In this document: positions 31,875 through 43,278 of the stretch, piece by piece
Numbering within the stretch: position 1 is the first letter of the stretch
How the letters are laid out: each line of letters opens with the position of its first letter
Source: Aspidapion aeneum
Taxonomy: Eukaryota > Arthropoda > Insecta > Coleoptera > Brentidae
Length of the DNA: 64,000 nucleotides
Assembly (NCBI GenBank): GCA_963576565.1
Contig: OY755040.1
Coordinates: forward strand, 86,025,522 to 86,089,521
Reading direction: 5' to 3'
Translations under genes and position numbers: made by a program
The notes under the pieces: model-generated
Database searches by the model: none
The model's input: the letters and a program-made list of their open reading frames with translations, nothing else
What the model was told of the DNA's origin: nothing

Positions 31875-32000
31875 ATGGTCAATCGGTATTTTGAGCATTT
31901 TGATGGGGGCGATCCATCGCTTAAGAAATTGAAAAGAAAACAATGTTGTGTTCGTGGGTGCAAAGACTATGTTTGCAAGCGTCATCGCTTTCCCCAATGG
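31875..32000 (+). pseudogene. THAP-type zinc-finger-like fragment
   Basis: A short frame from ATG 31875 encodes KRKQCCVRGCKDYVCKRHRF. The CC-x-x-x-C ... H-R-F-P pattern recalls the first half of a THAP (C2CH) DNA-binding domain, common in P-element-type transposases and host factors. The match ends at about 31,998, exactly where an inverted-repeat element begins. Too short for certainty. Confidence 0.3.
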
Positions 32001-32623
32001 TCTACTACGTTATACCTCGCTCGTCAAAACGCCCTATATAACGATTTTTTTGTATGGAAATGATTCTTTGGACTATTTTTAGTCGATTTAGATACGGGAA
32101 ATTAAAAAAAAGTATGGTTTTTTTGAAAAATAATTTTTTAAAAAACGTTACATAGTGATTTTCTTTGACTTGTTTTGGTTGAAAAAAATCAATTTCTATC
32201 ACTGCATCGTCAAATTTTCGACATAAATTTGTATATTAGCTTAGGATTAATAATTTAACAATTTTAAATTAATTACATACCTAGTTTTTCGTGTTTTTTC
32301 GCGGTTTATTCACATAATTTTGAAAATTTGTACAATTGACCTTCCCACAGTTGTTTTGACACATTGATAGACATTTTTTGCTAGACTGTTATCAGGTCAT
32401 TCGGCCATATCAAATTTCCCAATTTGATTTGCTTACGCTGACTTACCCTCAGATATATATAATAAGCACTTAAGCGCGATCATGGGTTAATTCGCGATTA
32501 AGTCCTTGTTGCTCACATACAAAACAACAGAGATTGAGAATGCATTAGCAAAGCCTTGTTACGGGGCATCTGACGGTTCAAGGCCCAAATTATAGGAAAT
32601 TATTCATTTAGAACTATTCACCC

Positions 32624-32644
32624 AGAATCGGCGCAGCCGATTCT
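32624..32644. repeat. Hairpin left of the TTCGG array
   Basis: AGAATCGGC-GCA-GCCGATTCT is a perfect 9-bp stem with a 3-base loop. It lies 17 bp before the TTCGG array and shares the GCGCAGCC core with the longer hairpin on the other side. Confidence 0.85.
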
Positions 32645-32660
32645 TGCTTATTGCTTGTGC

Positions 32661-33757
32661 GGTACGGTTCGGTTCCGTTCAGTTCGGTTCGGTTCGGTTC
32701 GGTTCGGTTCGGTTTGGTTCGGTTCGGTTCGGTTCGGTTCGGTTCGGTTCGGTTCGGTTCGGTTCGGTTCGGTTCGGTTCGGTTCGGTTCGGTTCGGTTC
32801 GGTTCGGCTCGGTTCGGTTAGGTTCGGTTCGGTTCGGTTCGGTTCGGTTCGGTTCGGTTCGGTTCGGTTCGGTTCGGTTCGGTTCGGTTTGGTTCGGTTC
32901 GGTTCGGTTCGGTTCGGTTCGGTTCGGTTCGGTTCGGTTCGGCTCGGTTCGGTTCGGTTCGGTTCGGTTCGGTTCGGTTCGGTTCGGTTCGGTTCGGTTG
33001 GTTTGGTTCGGTTCGGTTCGGTTCGTTTCGGTTCGGTTCGGTTCGGTTCGGTTCGGTTCGGTTCGGTTCGGTTCGGTTCGGTTCGGTTCGGTTCGGTTCG
33101 GTTCGGTTCGGTTCGGTTCGGTTCGGTTCGGTTCGGTTCGGTTCGGTTCGGTTCGGTTCGGTTTGGTTCGGTTCGGTTCGGTTCGGTTCGCTTCGGTTCG
33201 GTTCGGTTCGGTTCGGTTCGGTTCGGTTCGGTTCGGTTCGGTTCGGTTCGGTTCGGTTCGGTTCGGTTCGGTTCGGTTCGGTTCGGTTCGGTTCGGTTCG
33301 GTTCGGTTCGGTTCGGTTCGGTTCGGTTCGGTTCGGTTCGGTTCGGTTCGGTTCGGTTCGGTTCGGTTCGGTTCGGTTCGGTTCGGTTCGGTTCGGTTCG
33401 GTTCGGTTCGGTTCGGTTCGGTTCGGTTCGGTTCGGTTCGGTTCGGTTCGGTTCGGTTCGGTTCGGTTCGGTTCGGTTCGGTTCGGTTCGGTTCGGTTCG
33501 GTTCGGTTCGGTTCGGTTCGGTTCGGTTCGGTTCGGTTCGGTTCGGTTCGGTTCGGTTCGGTTCGGTTCGGTTCGGTTCGGTTCGGTTCGGTTCAGTTCG
33601 GTTCGGTTTGGTTCGGTTCGGTTCGGTTCGGTTCCGTTCGGTTTGGTTTAGTTCGGTTCGGTTCGGTTCGGTTCGGTTCGGTTCCGTTCGGTTTGGTTTA
33701 GTTCGGTTCGTTTTGGTTCAGTTAAGTTGCGTTCGGTTTGGTTTTAGGTTAGGTTTG
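32661..33757 (+). repeat. (TTCGG)n / (GGTTC)n satellite array
   Basis: About 1.1 kb of the pentanucleotide GGTTC, mostly perfect, with scattered variants (GGTTT, GGCTC) that increase towards the right end. Near 33,742-33,756 the sequence reads TTTTAGGTTAGGTTTG, i.e. two TTAGG units, the common insect telomere repeat. It is the same repeat as 29494-29846 but on the opposite strand. A short CCGAACC tail lies at about 33846-33866. Confidence 0.95.
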
Positions 33758-33761
33758 TTGA

Positions 33762-33820
33762 GTCTTAAAGTAATTCAGCAGGAGTCAGCGCAGCCGGCTC
33801 CTGCTGAATTACTTTAAGAC
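33762..33820. repeat. 23-bp-stem hairpin right of the TTCGG array
   Basis: GTCTTAAAGTAATTCAGCAG with GAG pairs perfectly with CTCCTGCTGAATTACTTTAA with GAC, around the loop TCAGCGCAGCCGG. Outside it the palindrome continues imperfectly (AGGTTTGTTGA / ACACAACCAACCT) into TTCGG on the left and CCGAA on the right. Confidence 0.9.
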
Positions 33821-33868
33821 ACAACCAACCTAATCTAAGTTCGACCCGAACCGAACCAAACCGAACTG

Positions 33869-34649
33869 CTGAATTTCTGTAAATCATCATTATCATAATT
33901 GTTTCTGCATCATTTTTTTCATTATAAATTCTCAATAGTCGATTTTGGACGATTTTATGGAGTCAAAAATGCGCGACAAATTAAAATGTTGGAGCAAGAT
34001 GTCATTTCGAATGTTAGATTTCAAAAATATGGTGTAACCATTTTTCTATGCGTAAATACATTTCTAAAAAACCATAACTTTTTATCGCCTCTTGCCAGAC
34101 AGTTCATTCAGTCGATTGTGAGCCGTCCCTCTCTTTCTCGAAATAACAAACGTCAAATAAATTCTTTCTATAGCCATTTGTATGAGTTTTTACTAATTTT
34201 TTAATTTTGAAATTTCTAAAAAAAATGCGAAAAATCCGCATTTTTTTTTCTTGAAAACAGTATAAAACGACCTCAACTTATCATTAAAAAAAGAAACACC
34301 CATTTTCAAGCATCGAGGTAAAACGTAGTAGACCCTTACATTAAATATATGTATAGTGTGTGATGGACACTTTAAACCAGGACAGAGTTTTAAATGTTTA
34401 GTTTTAAATTTTAATATTTAGAAAACAAGCGCGGATCAATAAATAGGGGGGGGGGTTATTTTCGACGATATTTTTTTTATTAAAATTTTTTTTTAGGGAG
34501 TGGTAATTTTCCTGTTTTCCCTTTAATTATTAACAAAAAGTGCATATTTTTTATTCCAGGGGGGTAATTACCACGCTACCTCCCCTCAAATCCGCGCTTG
34601 GAAAAACATAGTTTATTTCTCTATATTTATATACAGGGTCCGGCATAAT
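33869..34649. other. Non-coding DNA
   Basis: No supported gene. A run of nine G lies near 34,446. A CAGGGTCCGGCAT word just before 34,650 resembles the CAGGGTG MITE ends seen elsewhere in the window. Confidence 0.4.
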
Positions 34650-35077
34650 GATCTACCACATTAAAAACGCCATTGTAAATGCTATTAAAAAAAAAAATTT
34701 ACTGAAACTATTCTATACCATTTATTTTTAATAATTTTTGAAATTTACAGAATTCATGGGGCGGCCTTTTTTTTCTATACACATTCGAAGCTGATTTCTG
34801 AAAGTTTCACTCCTACAGTAACTTAAAAGCGATATTTCTGTAATTCCTTGGCGAATTGAAAGCAGCAATGCGCCAAGGAATTACAGAAATATCGCTTTTA
34901 AGTTACTGTAGGAGTGAAACTTTCAGAAATCAGCTTCGAATGTGTATAGAAAAAAAAGGCCGCCCCATGAATTCTGTAAATTTCAAAAATTATTAAAAAT
35001 AAATGGTATAGAATAGAGTTTCAGTAAAAAAAATTTTTTTAATAGCATTTACAATGGCGTTTTTAATGTGGTAGATC
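34650..35077. mobile_element. Near-perfect 428-bp palindrome (foldback element)
   Basis: Arms of about 205 bp start GATCTACCACATTAAAAACG and are inverted at the right end, with a spacer of about 13 bases (AATTGAAAGCAGC...) around 34,863. Only a few differences separate the arms (the poly-A stretch and ACTATTC versus AGAGTTTC). No coding region. Confidence 0.9.
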
Positions 35078-35081
35078 GGGG

Positions 35082-35318
35082 TTAGTGTTTAGGTATCCAC
35101 AAAGGATCTGGAACTAGAGCATGTCCACCAAGTGCGACGTGAGTACGAAAAGTTTTTTTTTGCATCGTAATCACAGATTCGTTACCTACTTTTAATAAAT
35201 ATTTGGATAACGAAGCCACGATGGCTAGAAAATGGCAAGCCGCGAGGTACCAACCGACTACGCTAAGCTCTCTCAGTGATTCGGGATAGTGGTGGTGCAA
35301 AATATGGGAGATCATCAT
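35082..35318 (-). pseudogene. Possible transposase helix-turn-helix fragment
   Basis: A minus-strand frame of 78 codons directly flanks the palindrome. Its part VGNESVITMQKKTFRTHVAL loosely resembles the N-terminal helix-turn-helix of DUF4817-type mariner transposases ('ESV...Q-x-x-FR-x-x'). The similarity is weak and the frame is short. Confidence 0.25.
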
Positions 35319-36248
35319 GCCGGTGTCTGTACAATTAAATGAACATCCAGAAATATTCCATTAACGACATTGCAGCTTTAGTTTAATTTAAAAAGCTTAC
35401 GTTACATTTTTTTAAACACCCATTAATACCTAGTTAATATAGGTTAAGAGTGTAAATTTATATATAAACTAAAATCTATTCAACACCTAGCTAAAATTTA
35501 CCAAATCCATGTTTATATTAATTTTCATTAAAAAATAATTAAAAAAGTCCCCGGTGATAGAAAAATAAGCTATATTTGCAACATTATTATGTATAAAGCA
35601 TTATAATAATTAAGTTAATGTATTCTATACCCTAATAAAAAGGAATTTACTGCAGGATATTCGCCAAACAGTTTTTTTTTACTAGAAAATTATCCTCTCA
35701 TGGAAATTTATGTACCTATATCAATGGGAAATAAACTTCTGAACCTTAGATTTAATTTAAAAAATTCAATCTTCCTTTTTATTGTTGCTAGTAGTCATTA
35801 CTAAAAAAAAATTCTTTGATTAAGCTTCCTTAATAATTGGTGTTTATAGAGTGATTTTAGGAAAATTGAGCATTGACACAAAATAACTCATTCTTATCAG
35901 CGCGCAGTTTAAATTTAACACTATGTATTTAATTGACGAGTAGGATGGGTCTTTTGGTGTCAAAATTTAATTTGATAAAAATTATTCAAAACACCATATT
36001 ATAAGATGTAGCTTGATTGGAGAACGATTGCATTAATGGCTATGAGCATCCGGTATACAATAATTTAAAAAGCCACCCTGTAGCATAGAGACAAACTGCG
36101 CAAGCGTTATATTGTTTCAAATCCCCCTGTAAATGTTTAGTACGGAGTACAACGTTGGAGAGGCGCTAGTTTTTGCACGGCACCCCGGTATACTGCGCCA
36201 ATTGAGTAATAAAACTCCCTGTGTCTGGTCTATCTCTGTCATTCGTCT
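35319..36248. other. Non-coding AT-rich DNA
   Basis: No supported gene until the LINE fragment at 36249. Confidence 0.4.
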
Positions 36249-36729
36249 ATGGATATATCTAAAACATTTGATAAAGTCTGGCATGAAAATCTGCTCAACA
36301 AGCTCAAAGCAATGGAATTGTCGCCAAAACTTTGCACTTGGTTTGTAAGTTACCTTAAGGATAGATCCATTTATGTTGTACTGGATGGCCAGAACTCCAA
36401 CTCTTACCAAATAAATGCTGGTGTGCCACAGGGAGCAATCCTTTCGCCAACACTTTTTCTGGTTTACATAAATGACCTCATAGATAAAACAGTAAATCCA
36501 CTTTATTGCTTTGCAGATGATGGCAATGTAGTCTTCTCATGCAGTCATACCACCCACATGTCTCTCTGCACGTGAATTCCATCATCTTAGACTAACTTAA
36601 ATATCGCAGAAAACCCAAGCAACCCAGTTTTCAAAAAAGACCATCACCGGTGGGCCAAACATCAAGCTATCTGGAATTTCTGTCACATTGCAGAGCCAGT
36701 TGAACATCTTAGGAGTCACTGCAGAGACC
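36249..36729 (+). pseudogene. Jockey-type LINE reverse transcriptase fragment
   Basis: The frame encodes MDISKTFDKVWHENLL, then NAGVPQGAILSPTLF and LYCFADDGNVVFSC. These are the RT core motifs, the last containing the catalytic ADD. A frameshift follows near 36,570, and the thumb-like segment SGISVTLQSQLNILGVTAET continues to the target duplication CAGAGACC (36722-36729), where a 4-kb transposon interrupts it. Confidence 0.8.
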
Positions 36730-39700
36730 TAAGGTCACTAGATCACGAAGTTCCTTTTAAAGGTACCGACATAGATTTTTACGTTTTAAAAACCCTCGTA
36801 TACAAATGGTTACCCATTGGCTTTGAGGCAAAACTTAAAAATTATTTATAATAAAATTGTATTGTCAACAATCTGACTTGTCAGTGACTTTTGTTTGTTT
36901 ACTATGTCATAAAAAGAGATTATGAAGCAATTATTTAGCAAATTTTTTCGCAAATTTACTAAGGGTATTTGTAGTATCTATCCAAAGTTAAAAATATCTA
37001 GTTGTTGATGTGTCTTGCAACCCCAATGAGTCAGTAGTCAGGTCTATAAAACAGGTAGTCGATAGTAGAGACCCTGTATGTATGACATACATACCGGGTC
37101 TCTATAAAAAAGGAAAACTCAGGATAAAAGAGTAAAACTCAGGAGTACCTATATGATTTAAGCAAGCCCGAGGCACAGTCTAGAACAAGTCATAGCGTGG
37201 CTTGGCCCCATAACCACAACTAAGGCCAGGAATTAAGGGAGTCCTGGACTTACAAATTATTAGACTATACAAATCCCTTTTTTGTCCTCTCACCAATTTG
37301 TTATTTATTGTGTTTTTATTTTCTGCGTAGTATTACTATAGTAAAAAATATGTGAACCGGGTATTGTATAGAATTAATCTTTTATATAATTATTTTATTT
37401 ATTAAATTATGGTTTTCGAATTAATTTGTTACTTATTTTAATAGGAATACCTTTTGTTTGTTTTCTTAGCAATACGACATGCTGTTCTACTGTCTTACTA
37501 AAAAAAACAATACATATTTGAAATAAGAATAATTATTTTGCAAAAATATGTTAGATATACAACCGTTCACCCGATTGCTAACTTTTTTATTATTAAAGAT
37601 ACTAATACAGTCAACTCCGGATAGAGTGAACTCGAAAATTGCACGGACACTGGTTCGCTATATCCGAGGTTTACTATAAGAATAAGACATATATACTATT
37701 GTATACCTAAGTAAAAATTTTTTTGGGTATTTTGAACGAGGTTTGCTATAAGCAAACATCCTTTAAGATGGTAAAATTTAAATAGAAGCCTTGAGGTTTA
37801 AAATTTAAAAAATAAAAATATTCCTATTAGACAAAATTTAAAATGTTATTTTGTCAAATAACTCGAAAACGCTTAATTCCTTTCTCTAAATTTTACCATA
37901 AAAGTCTGTTAAAAATGCTACCTAATTTGAATTGCTTCCTTTCTTTAATAATCTTTAACAGCCTAAATATGTAGAGACGTCGCATCAGTTTTTCTAGAGT
38001 ATTTTTAAAAATTTACGGCCCGAGTTCTTTTTTCATTTGGGTGTCATTGGCTGCTAGGGTCATGGCATACAATGTGCGATATGGTTCTGGCAGTCAACGG
38101 TACCCGAACAAGAATAAAAAAAAGAAGAAATGGAGCCGGCAACTATTAGAAGTCCCAAAAAATTTATGGATCTTAGGTACCAATATTATACAGGGTGTTC
38201 GGCACATGAAACGTCAAAATTTTTTGGGATATTGTTGGGGTCATTTGCTACCTTTTCAACCTAGGCACTTGGGTCCTAAGAGTCACGGCTAAAGAGATAT
38301 GAATTTTTAATTTTTTTCTCTTAAATTATTAAAAATCCAACCTTTAAACCCTCGTAAGCTTTTTATTAATGTTTGGAAAAGCACCATTTTTTAAAGATAA
38401 TTCTGTAATCTTATGCTTCTTTAACTAATTAATAGATTTGTTAAAATTGATGTAGCAAAGGGACATACGAGGTTTTTTATTGAAGAACATTAGTGATTTT
38501 GTGAAAGAAAATCAATTTCAAAATTAAAAATCAAAAAAAGTATCGACAATCGAGAACTTCATTTTCTTTTAAAAACTTCTTTAGTTGATAACCTTGCTAA
38601 CGGTATGCTACACATTGATAAACAAAACATTTTTGCTTTAAAATACGGATATTCCGTCAGAAGGGCGAGACTCGCTCGGAATTGGTAAGAAAACAATTTG
38701 ATGTGTATGATCGTTTACCTACTTAAACAAAAGTTAAACTTTTCACAATAATGTATTGTGTTCTTTATTTATAAATTTTGTATATATAATCATAAACATC
38801 AAATTGTTTTTCTTATCAAGTCCGAACGATTATTGTCCGTCTCACAGAATATCCGTATTTTAAAGCAGAATTGTTTTTTTTTTAATCAATGTGTAGCATA
38901 CCGTTAGAAAGGTAACCAACTACAGAAGTTTTTAAAAGAAAATGAAGTTCTCAAGTGTGATACTTTTTTTTTTAATTTTTAATTTTGAAATTGATTTTCT
39001 TTTACAAAATCACTAATGTTCTTCAATAAAAAACCTCGTATGTCCCTTTGGTACATAAATTTTAACAAATCTATTAATTAGTTGAAGTAGCATAAGATTA
39101 CGGAATTATAAAAAAAATGGTGCTTTTTCCAGACATTAATAAAAAGTTTACGAGGGTTTAAAGGTGCGATTTTGGGTAATTCATATCTCTTTAGCCGTGA
39201 CTCTAAGGACCCAAGTGCCTAGGTTGAAAAGGTAGCAAATGACCCCAACAATATCCCAAAAAATTTTGACGTTTCATGCGCCGAACACCCTGTATTTTAT
39301 AACATACATTTTAAAATATTTACATTTTTAAATATTTATAAGTACCTGCATACTATTTTGATAAATAACACAATAATAATTTAAAATATTTTTTATTAAT
39401 TTAGACTTATCGACTATTGCACACACAAATAAATATTTTAAAGTTAGTAAAATATATTTAATTGAATATATTCGAAAATTGTTTTAGTGTTCTTTTTTCG
39501 ATTTTTCTAATGAAGCAAACATAATATGTGTGTCACCTTTTCCTGTAACAGTTTTTTAATTATCAAATCGTTTTCACCATACCTAAAAAATAAAAATAAT
39601 TCAAAAAATATCAGTAAATGTTTTTTTTTAATGAACCTAGAAAGTTGAGAACTTTGAATTATTGAATATTGTATTATACCCAAAGTATTATAAACCTCCG

Positions 39701-40770
39701 TTTAATATCAAACAGTACTTTTTAATATTTCTTTTGACCAGCCCGCAGCGGTTCACAAACACAGATAGGGAATAAAACGAAATTGCTAATTTAGGACATT
39801 CAAATATCAAATTCGCTTTTCTAATTAAGTTAAAGAACACCTCAAATTAGAACTATACAGAATGGTAAAAAGTTTATCACTCACCTAATACACCATCACT
39901 TCGTGAAGTTTTAATTTTATTTCCATTTTTCGCTTAAGCCGCTGTTTGACTCTAAAAATAAGTACTTAAATTCAGCTAAATTCAAAACAATAACCACCTC
40001 GGGTCCTAGGCACACCTAGCAAAATGTCTGGCTCTCCTACTTCAAAATCCATATAAAAATATTAATAAATTCTAAATTAGGTAAGTAGGTAGTAAAAAAA
40101 TTATATTCATGTTTTGGATTCCTTTCTTCACATAAATTTATAACTTTTATAACTGGTGGTCATCCAGTGCCCAGGCCCTCAGCGAATGGCTAGTGAATAA
40201 ACCAGCGCTAACAAAATGGCCAGCCTGGAACAGGATTGATCTAAGTAACATTTTTATTGTTTGCAGATACCTACATATATAGCAAGATAGTGTTTTGATT
40301 CACTATCATTTTGTATGTAAAATAAATTTATTAAAGAACAGAAGCACTATAGTTGTTCTTTGACATTAAAAATATGGCTCTAACTTAATTATATACACAG
40401 CAAACAGGATTCTCCCTCATGTACAAAATTAGTTGACTCACGTCGGTTCTACAGTATTTACTACAATATTTCTTACCTTTTGATATTCAGAAAAGGGAAA
40501 ACCCTTTCATGTAGGATTTTCGGCACCCGCAAACGCATTAAACAACGGGCATTTTATGTTTTTAGCCTTTTTTAATTCAAAACTAGCCCATATCAAAGTT
40601 TTTGTTTTTGCTCCTTTGGCAGTGACAAAATGCCAGAATGTTGACAAATAATAACATTATTTCATAAAAAAAATCTACACCAATGGGTAACCAATTGTAT
40701 ACGAGGTTTTTTAAAAAGTAAAAATCTATGTAGGTACCTTTAGAAGGAACTTCGTGATCTAGTGACCTTA
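36730..40770. mobile_element. 4.04-kb hAT-like (8-bp TSD) non-coding transposon
   Basis: The ends are TAAGGTCACTAGATCACGAA and its inverse. The TIRs extend about 100 bp (36730-36830 versus 40690-40770, sharing CATAGATTTTTAC and GTATAC). The insertion is flanked by CAGAGACC on both sides (36722-36729 and 40771-40778), an exact 8-bp duplication, and splits a LINE. No transposase frame is seen inside; a TA-flanked foldback is nested at 38191-39292. The same TIRs define the 49-bp element at 62601. Confidence 0.8.
38191..39292. mobile_element. CAGGGTGTTCGGC foldback MITE
   Basis: It is 1,102 bp with ends CAGGGTGTTCGGC / GCCGAACACCCTG flanked by TA (38189-38190 and 39293-39294). The arms are about 490 bp each, highly similar, around a short centre near 38,740. 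Tc1/mariner-type by TSD. Non-coding. Confidence 0.8.
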
Positions 40771-40778
40771 CAGAGACC

Positions 40779-40868
40779 ATCATGTCTTGGCGCAGTCACG
40801 TGGCAGATATAGCTAAAAGGGTGTCCCAAAAGCTTGGGGTGCTATTTCGTACAAGACATCTGAATCAT
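40779..40868 (+). pseudogene. Jockey-type LINE fragment, continuation after the 4-kb insertion
   Basis: After the second CAGAGACC the reading continues MSWRSHVADIAKRVSQKLGV LF, typical of the region after the RT core of jockey-like LINEs. It ends near 40,868, beyond which the similarity is lost. Confidence 0.7.
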
Positions 40869-41611
40869 TTTCTCGCGTTGCAACGGTTTTAAAAGACTGT
40901 TTCAATAAAATACGTCATTGATTGGTGACGTCACAACTCTGAAATGTCGTGTTATTAATGCTCAAAAACAATTGGGTAACTTCCAAAAAAAGTTAAAAAA
41001 GTTTTGTTTTTTTAATTATTTATTGTTTCAGTTTAAATAATGATATTTCCCGCCCGTTAGCTTTAGTTTTAAACCAGCGCATGCGTTTTTTGCCTAAAGT
41101 CCACATGCTACTTTTTTTATATCTTTTATAATGCTTCTCACTCTTTTCGACAAAGACAGAAATAGAAGACGTTCGTTGTGGACGAGCCATGGTAGCTTAC
41201 TTCTCGTCCAAGACTGTTATAATGTTTTCGACAAATCTTGCGTTCTAGACGTCTATTCTTGAAATATTTTTCCCATGGGAACGTTCTACTGAAATCACAC
41301 AATCCGTATTCTTGAGCTCCTATAGGAGAGATCACTTCTACTAAATTTTAAGAGAACTTTGTTCTATTGGGTCGACCCAGTAGAACAAAGGCATTTTGTG
41401 TTAAAAGCATTCGCATTACCACCGAGAAAACAGCAAACTTTATCGTAAACGTGTTCTTCGAGGTGGTCAAGTACGAGTACTGGGACCTAAAAATTGTGTA
41501 AATTTTCCCAACTTCACTGTGTGTGTCTGCTAATTTGTCCTTTCGTTTAGTTACGTAAAAACAACTTTTTTCTCCTTCGTAACAATACTCTGCTAAGAAA
41601 AAAAAAATGTA
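40869..41611. other. Region between LINE fragment and mariner-type element
   Basis: No intact gene. A small palindrome TTTGTTCTATTGGGTCGACC / CAGTAGAACAAA lies near 41,360-41,390. Frames through 41,130-41,590 are broken. Confidence 0.35.
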
Positions 41612-42025
41612 CAGGGTTTTCCCGTATATTTTTACACCATATCTAAAACGTTTATTTGAATAGATATCAAAATATGATAAATACAAAAGTTTCATAATTT
41701 TTTACGAATTTTAAGAATCTTTGTGTCAGAATGTCAAAAAAAAATTGTAGAAGTCAAAATTTGACAGGTCGATGGTTTTTTTAAAGGAAACACCCTATAC
41801 ATTATTTCAGACTTTTATAGATCCTTTTTTCCTGATTTCAAAAATATATATGGTGGGATTATTTCGTTTAATAGTTTTGGAGATATATGCGTTTAAAAGT
41901 ATAAAAAACTTAAATTGGTACTTTTTAAAACATCAAGGAAGCCATGAAAAAAGCAATCGCATTGACACAAAAGTGATGCTATTGTTTTGTCACCTTGCCA
42001 AATTCAGTTTTAAGAGCGGTTAAGT

Positions 42026-42812
42026 ATGATTTTTACCGAGGAAGTAAAACTGGATATTATTAAATTATTTTACTCAAATAATGAAAATGCATCTGTAGCT
42101 CGCAACCAGTATTATATTCAGTTTCCCGACAAAAGACAACCAACCCGCCAAACCATAGTAAATATAGTAAACTCATTAATAAAAAAAACACTTAAAAGAA
42201 AAACCAGAACAGTCGAAAGAAACGCTGAAGAGGACCTAAATATTTTATTATATTTTCAAGGTTAGTTTTTCTTTATAAGTTAGTTTATCATATTTAAAAA
42301 AAATGTTTTTCCTTGTTATTTTAGAGAATCCTGGACAGTCTATTACGGATGCAGCAACTTTTTTAAACAAATCATGGCATAAAATTCACTCTTATAAAGT
42401 TTTACCCGTGCAAAATTTAAGCAACGAAAATAAAATAAACAGATTACATTTTTGTCAGGAAATACAACGAAGGATAGCGGCAAATCAAATAAATTTGTCA
42501 AATATAATTTTTACTGATAAGGCAGCATTCACCACGGTGGGAATGTTCAATAGAAAAAATAAGCATATTTGGTCAAGAGAAAACCCGCATGCTTTACAAG
42601 CTGTCAAAATTCAAGGACGCAGATCCCTACATGTTTGGTGCGGTCTCCTGAATATTTTTAAATGGTAACTTAACCGAAAAAAAATACCATGATGAAATAC
42701 AAGAGCTTTTAGAAGAACTCCCTGTTAATAACTATAGAAATTTAATATAACAACAGGACGGTGCCCCCCCTCATAACATCCAGCCAGTAACGAATTTTTT
42801 AAATAATAGATG
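42026..42812 (+). pseudogene. DUF4817/Tc1-mariner-type transposase, N-terminal part
   Basis: The first exon (42026-42260) encodes a helix-turn-helix (MIFTEEVKLDIIKLFYSN, then RQPTRQTIVNIVNS). A 64-bp GT-AG intron (42261-42324) leads to a second exon with ENPGQSITDAATFLNKS and the first catalytic region, NIIFTDKAAFTTVGMFNRKN, followed by HIWSREN. A frame break occurs near 42,665. QQDGAPPHNI around the second catalytic Asp follows an in-frame stop. The LTR element interrupts the frame at 42813; the rest is at 50728-50985. Confidence 0.75.
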
Positions 42813-43265
42813 TGTTATATGAAAATATCCTACCTACACTTAGAAGAAACCAGAACCTTCTATGAAACCCGAGAACCTTCCTGATAAAAAGATTATTCTG
42901 CTGACTTGCATTTCCCATGAAATAAACAACACGTGCATTCAAGCCGAATCAGCACTTTATTTCTCAGGACCTTTCAAGATAAGAAGACCATTCTGCTGAC
43001 TTGCGTCTCTCATGGCATAAACAACACGTGCATTCCTGCCGAATTGCACTTTAGTTCTAAGAAGTTTAAATCTAGAATATTAAGGAATTATTCCATTGCT
43101 TAATCAGCACCTTTTCTTTATATAAACTCAAATCATTGTAATGTTTAATTATTCTCTTTAGAATCGTTCTTAAGTACACGTTCAATTATAACGTTTAAGT
43201 CCTATATTGTATTTAATCAAAATAAAGTTTTTTAAAAAGTTAAAAGTAAACTTTAAAGTATAACA
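42813..43265 (+). repeat. Errantivirus 5' LTR
   Basis: 453 bp. It contains two diverged copies of a roughly 95-bp unit (TTCTGCTGACTTGC...AACAACACGTGCATTC), a TATATAAAC box (about 43,121) and AATAAAG (about 43,221). The 3' LTR has lost the segment holding the last two. Confidence 0.9.
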
Positions 43266-43267
43266 TT

Positions 43268-43278
43268 TGGCGCAGTCG
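43268..43278 (+). other. Primer-binding site
   Basis: TGGCGCAGTCG starts two bases after the 5' LTR. It is complementary to a tRNA 3' end and matches the type I recall as serine tRNA-primed in errantiviruses. Confidence 0.6.

Larger units (their letters stand above)
31999..34333. mobile_element. Possible TIR element carrying the TTCGG array
   Basis: GGTCTACTACGTTATACCTC (31999-32018) recurs inverted at 34314-34333 with one mismatch. The interval contains the (TTCGG)n array, two hairpins and otherwise non-coding AT-rich DNA. No target duplication was found, so the boundaries are tentative. Confidence 0.4.

Noticed and set aside
32644..33701. Long open frames of repeating GSVRF
   Set aside because: They come from the TTCGG array, which lacks stop codons in these frames.
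36117..36410. Minus-strand frame opposite the LINE fragment
   Set aside because: The plus strand carries the reverse transcriptase motifs; the minus frame is a shadow.
37600..37680. Possible Tigger-type end (ACAGTCAACTCCGGATAGAG)
   Set aside because: Only one end is visible; no partner TIR or TSD was found nearby.
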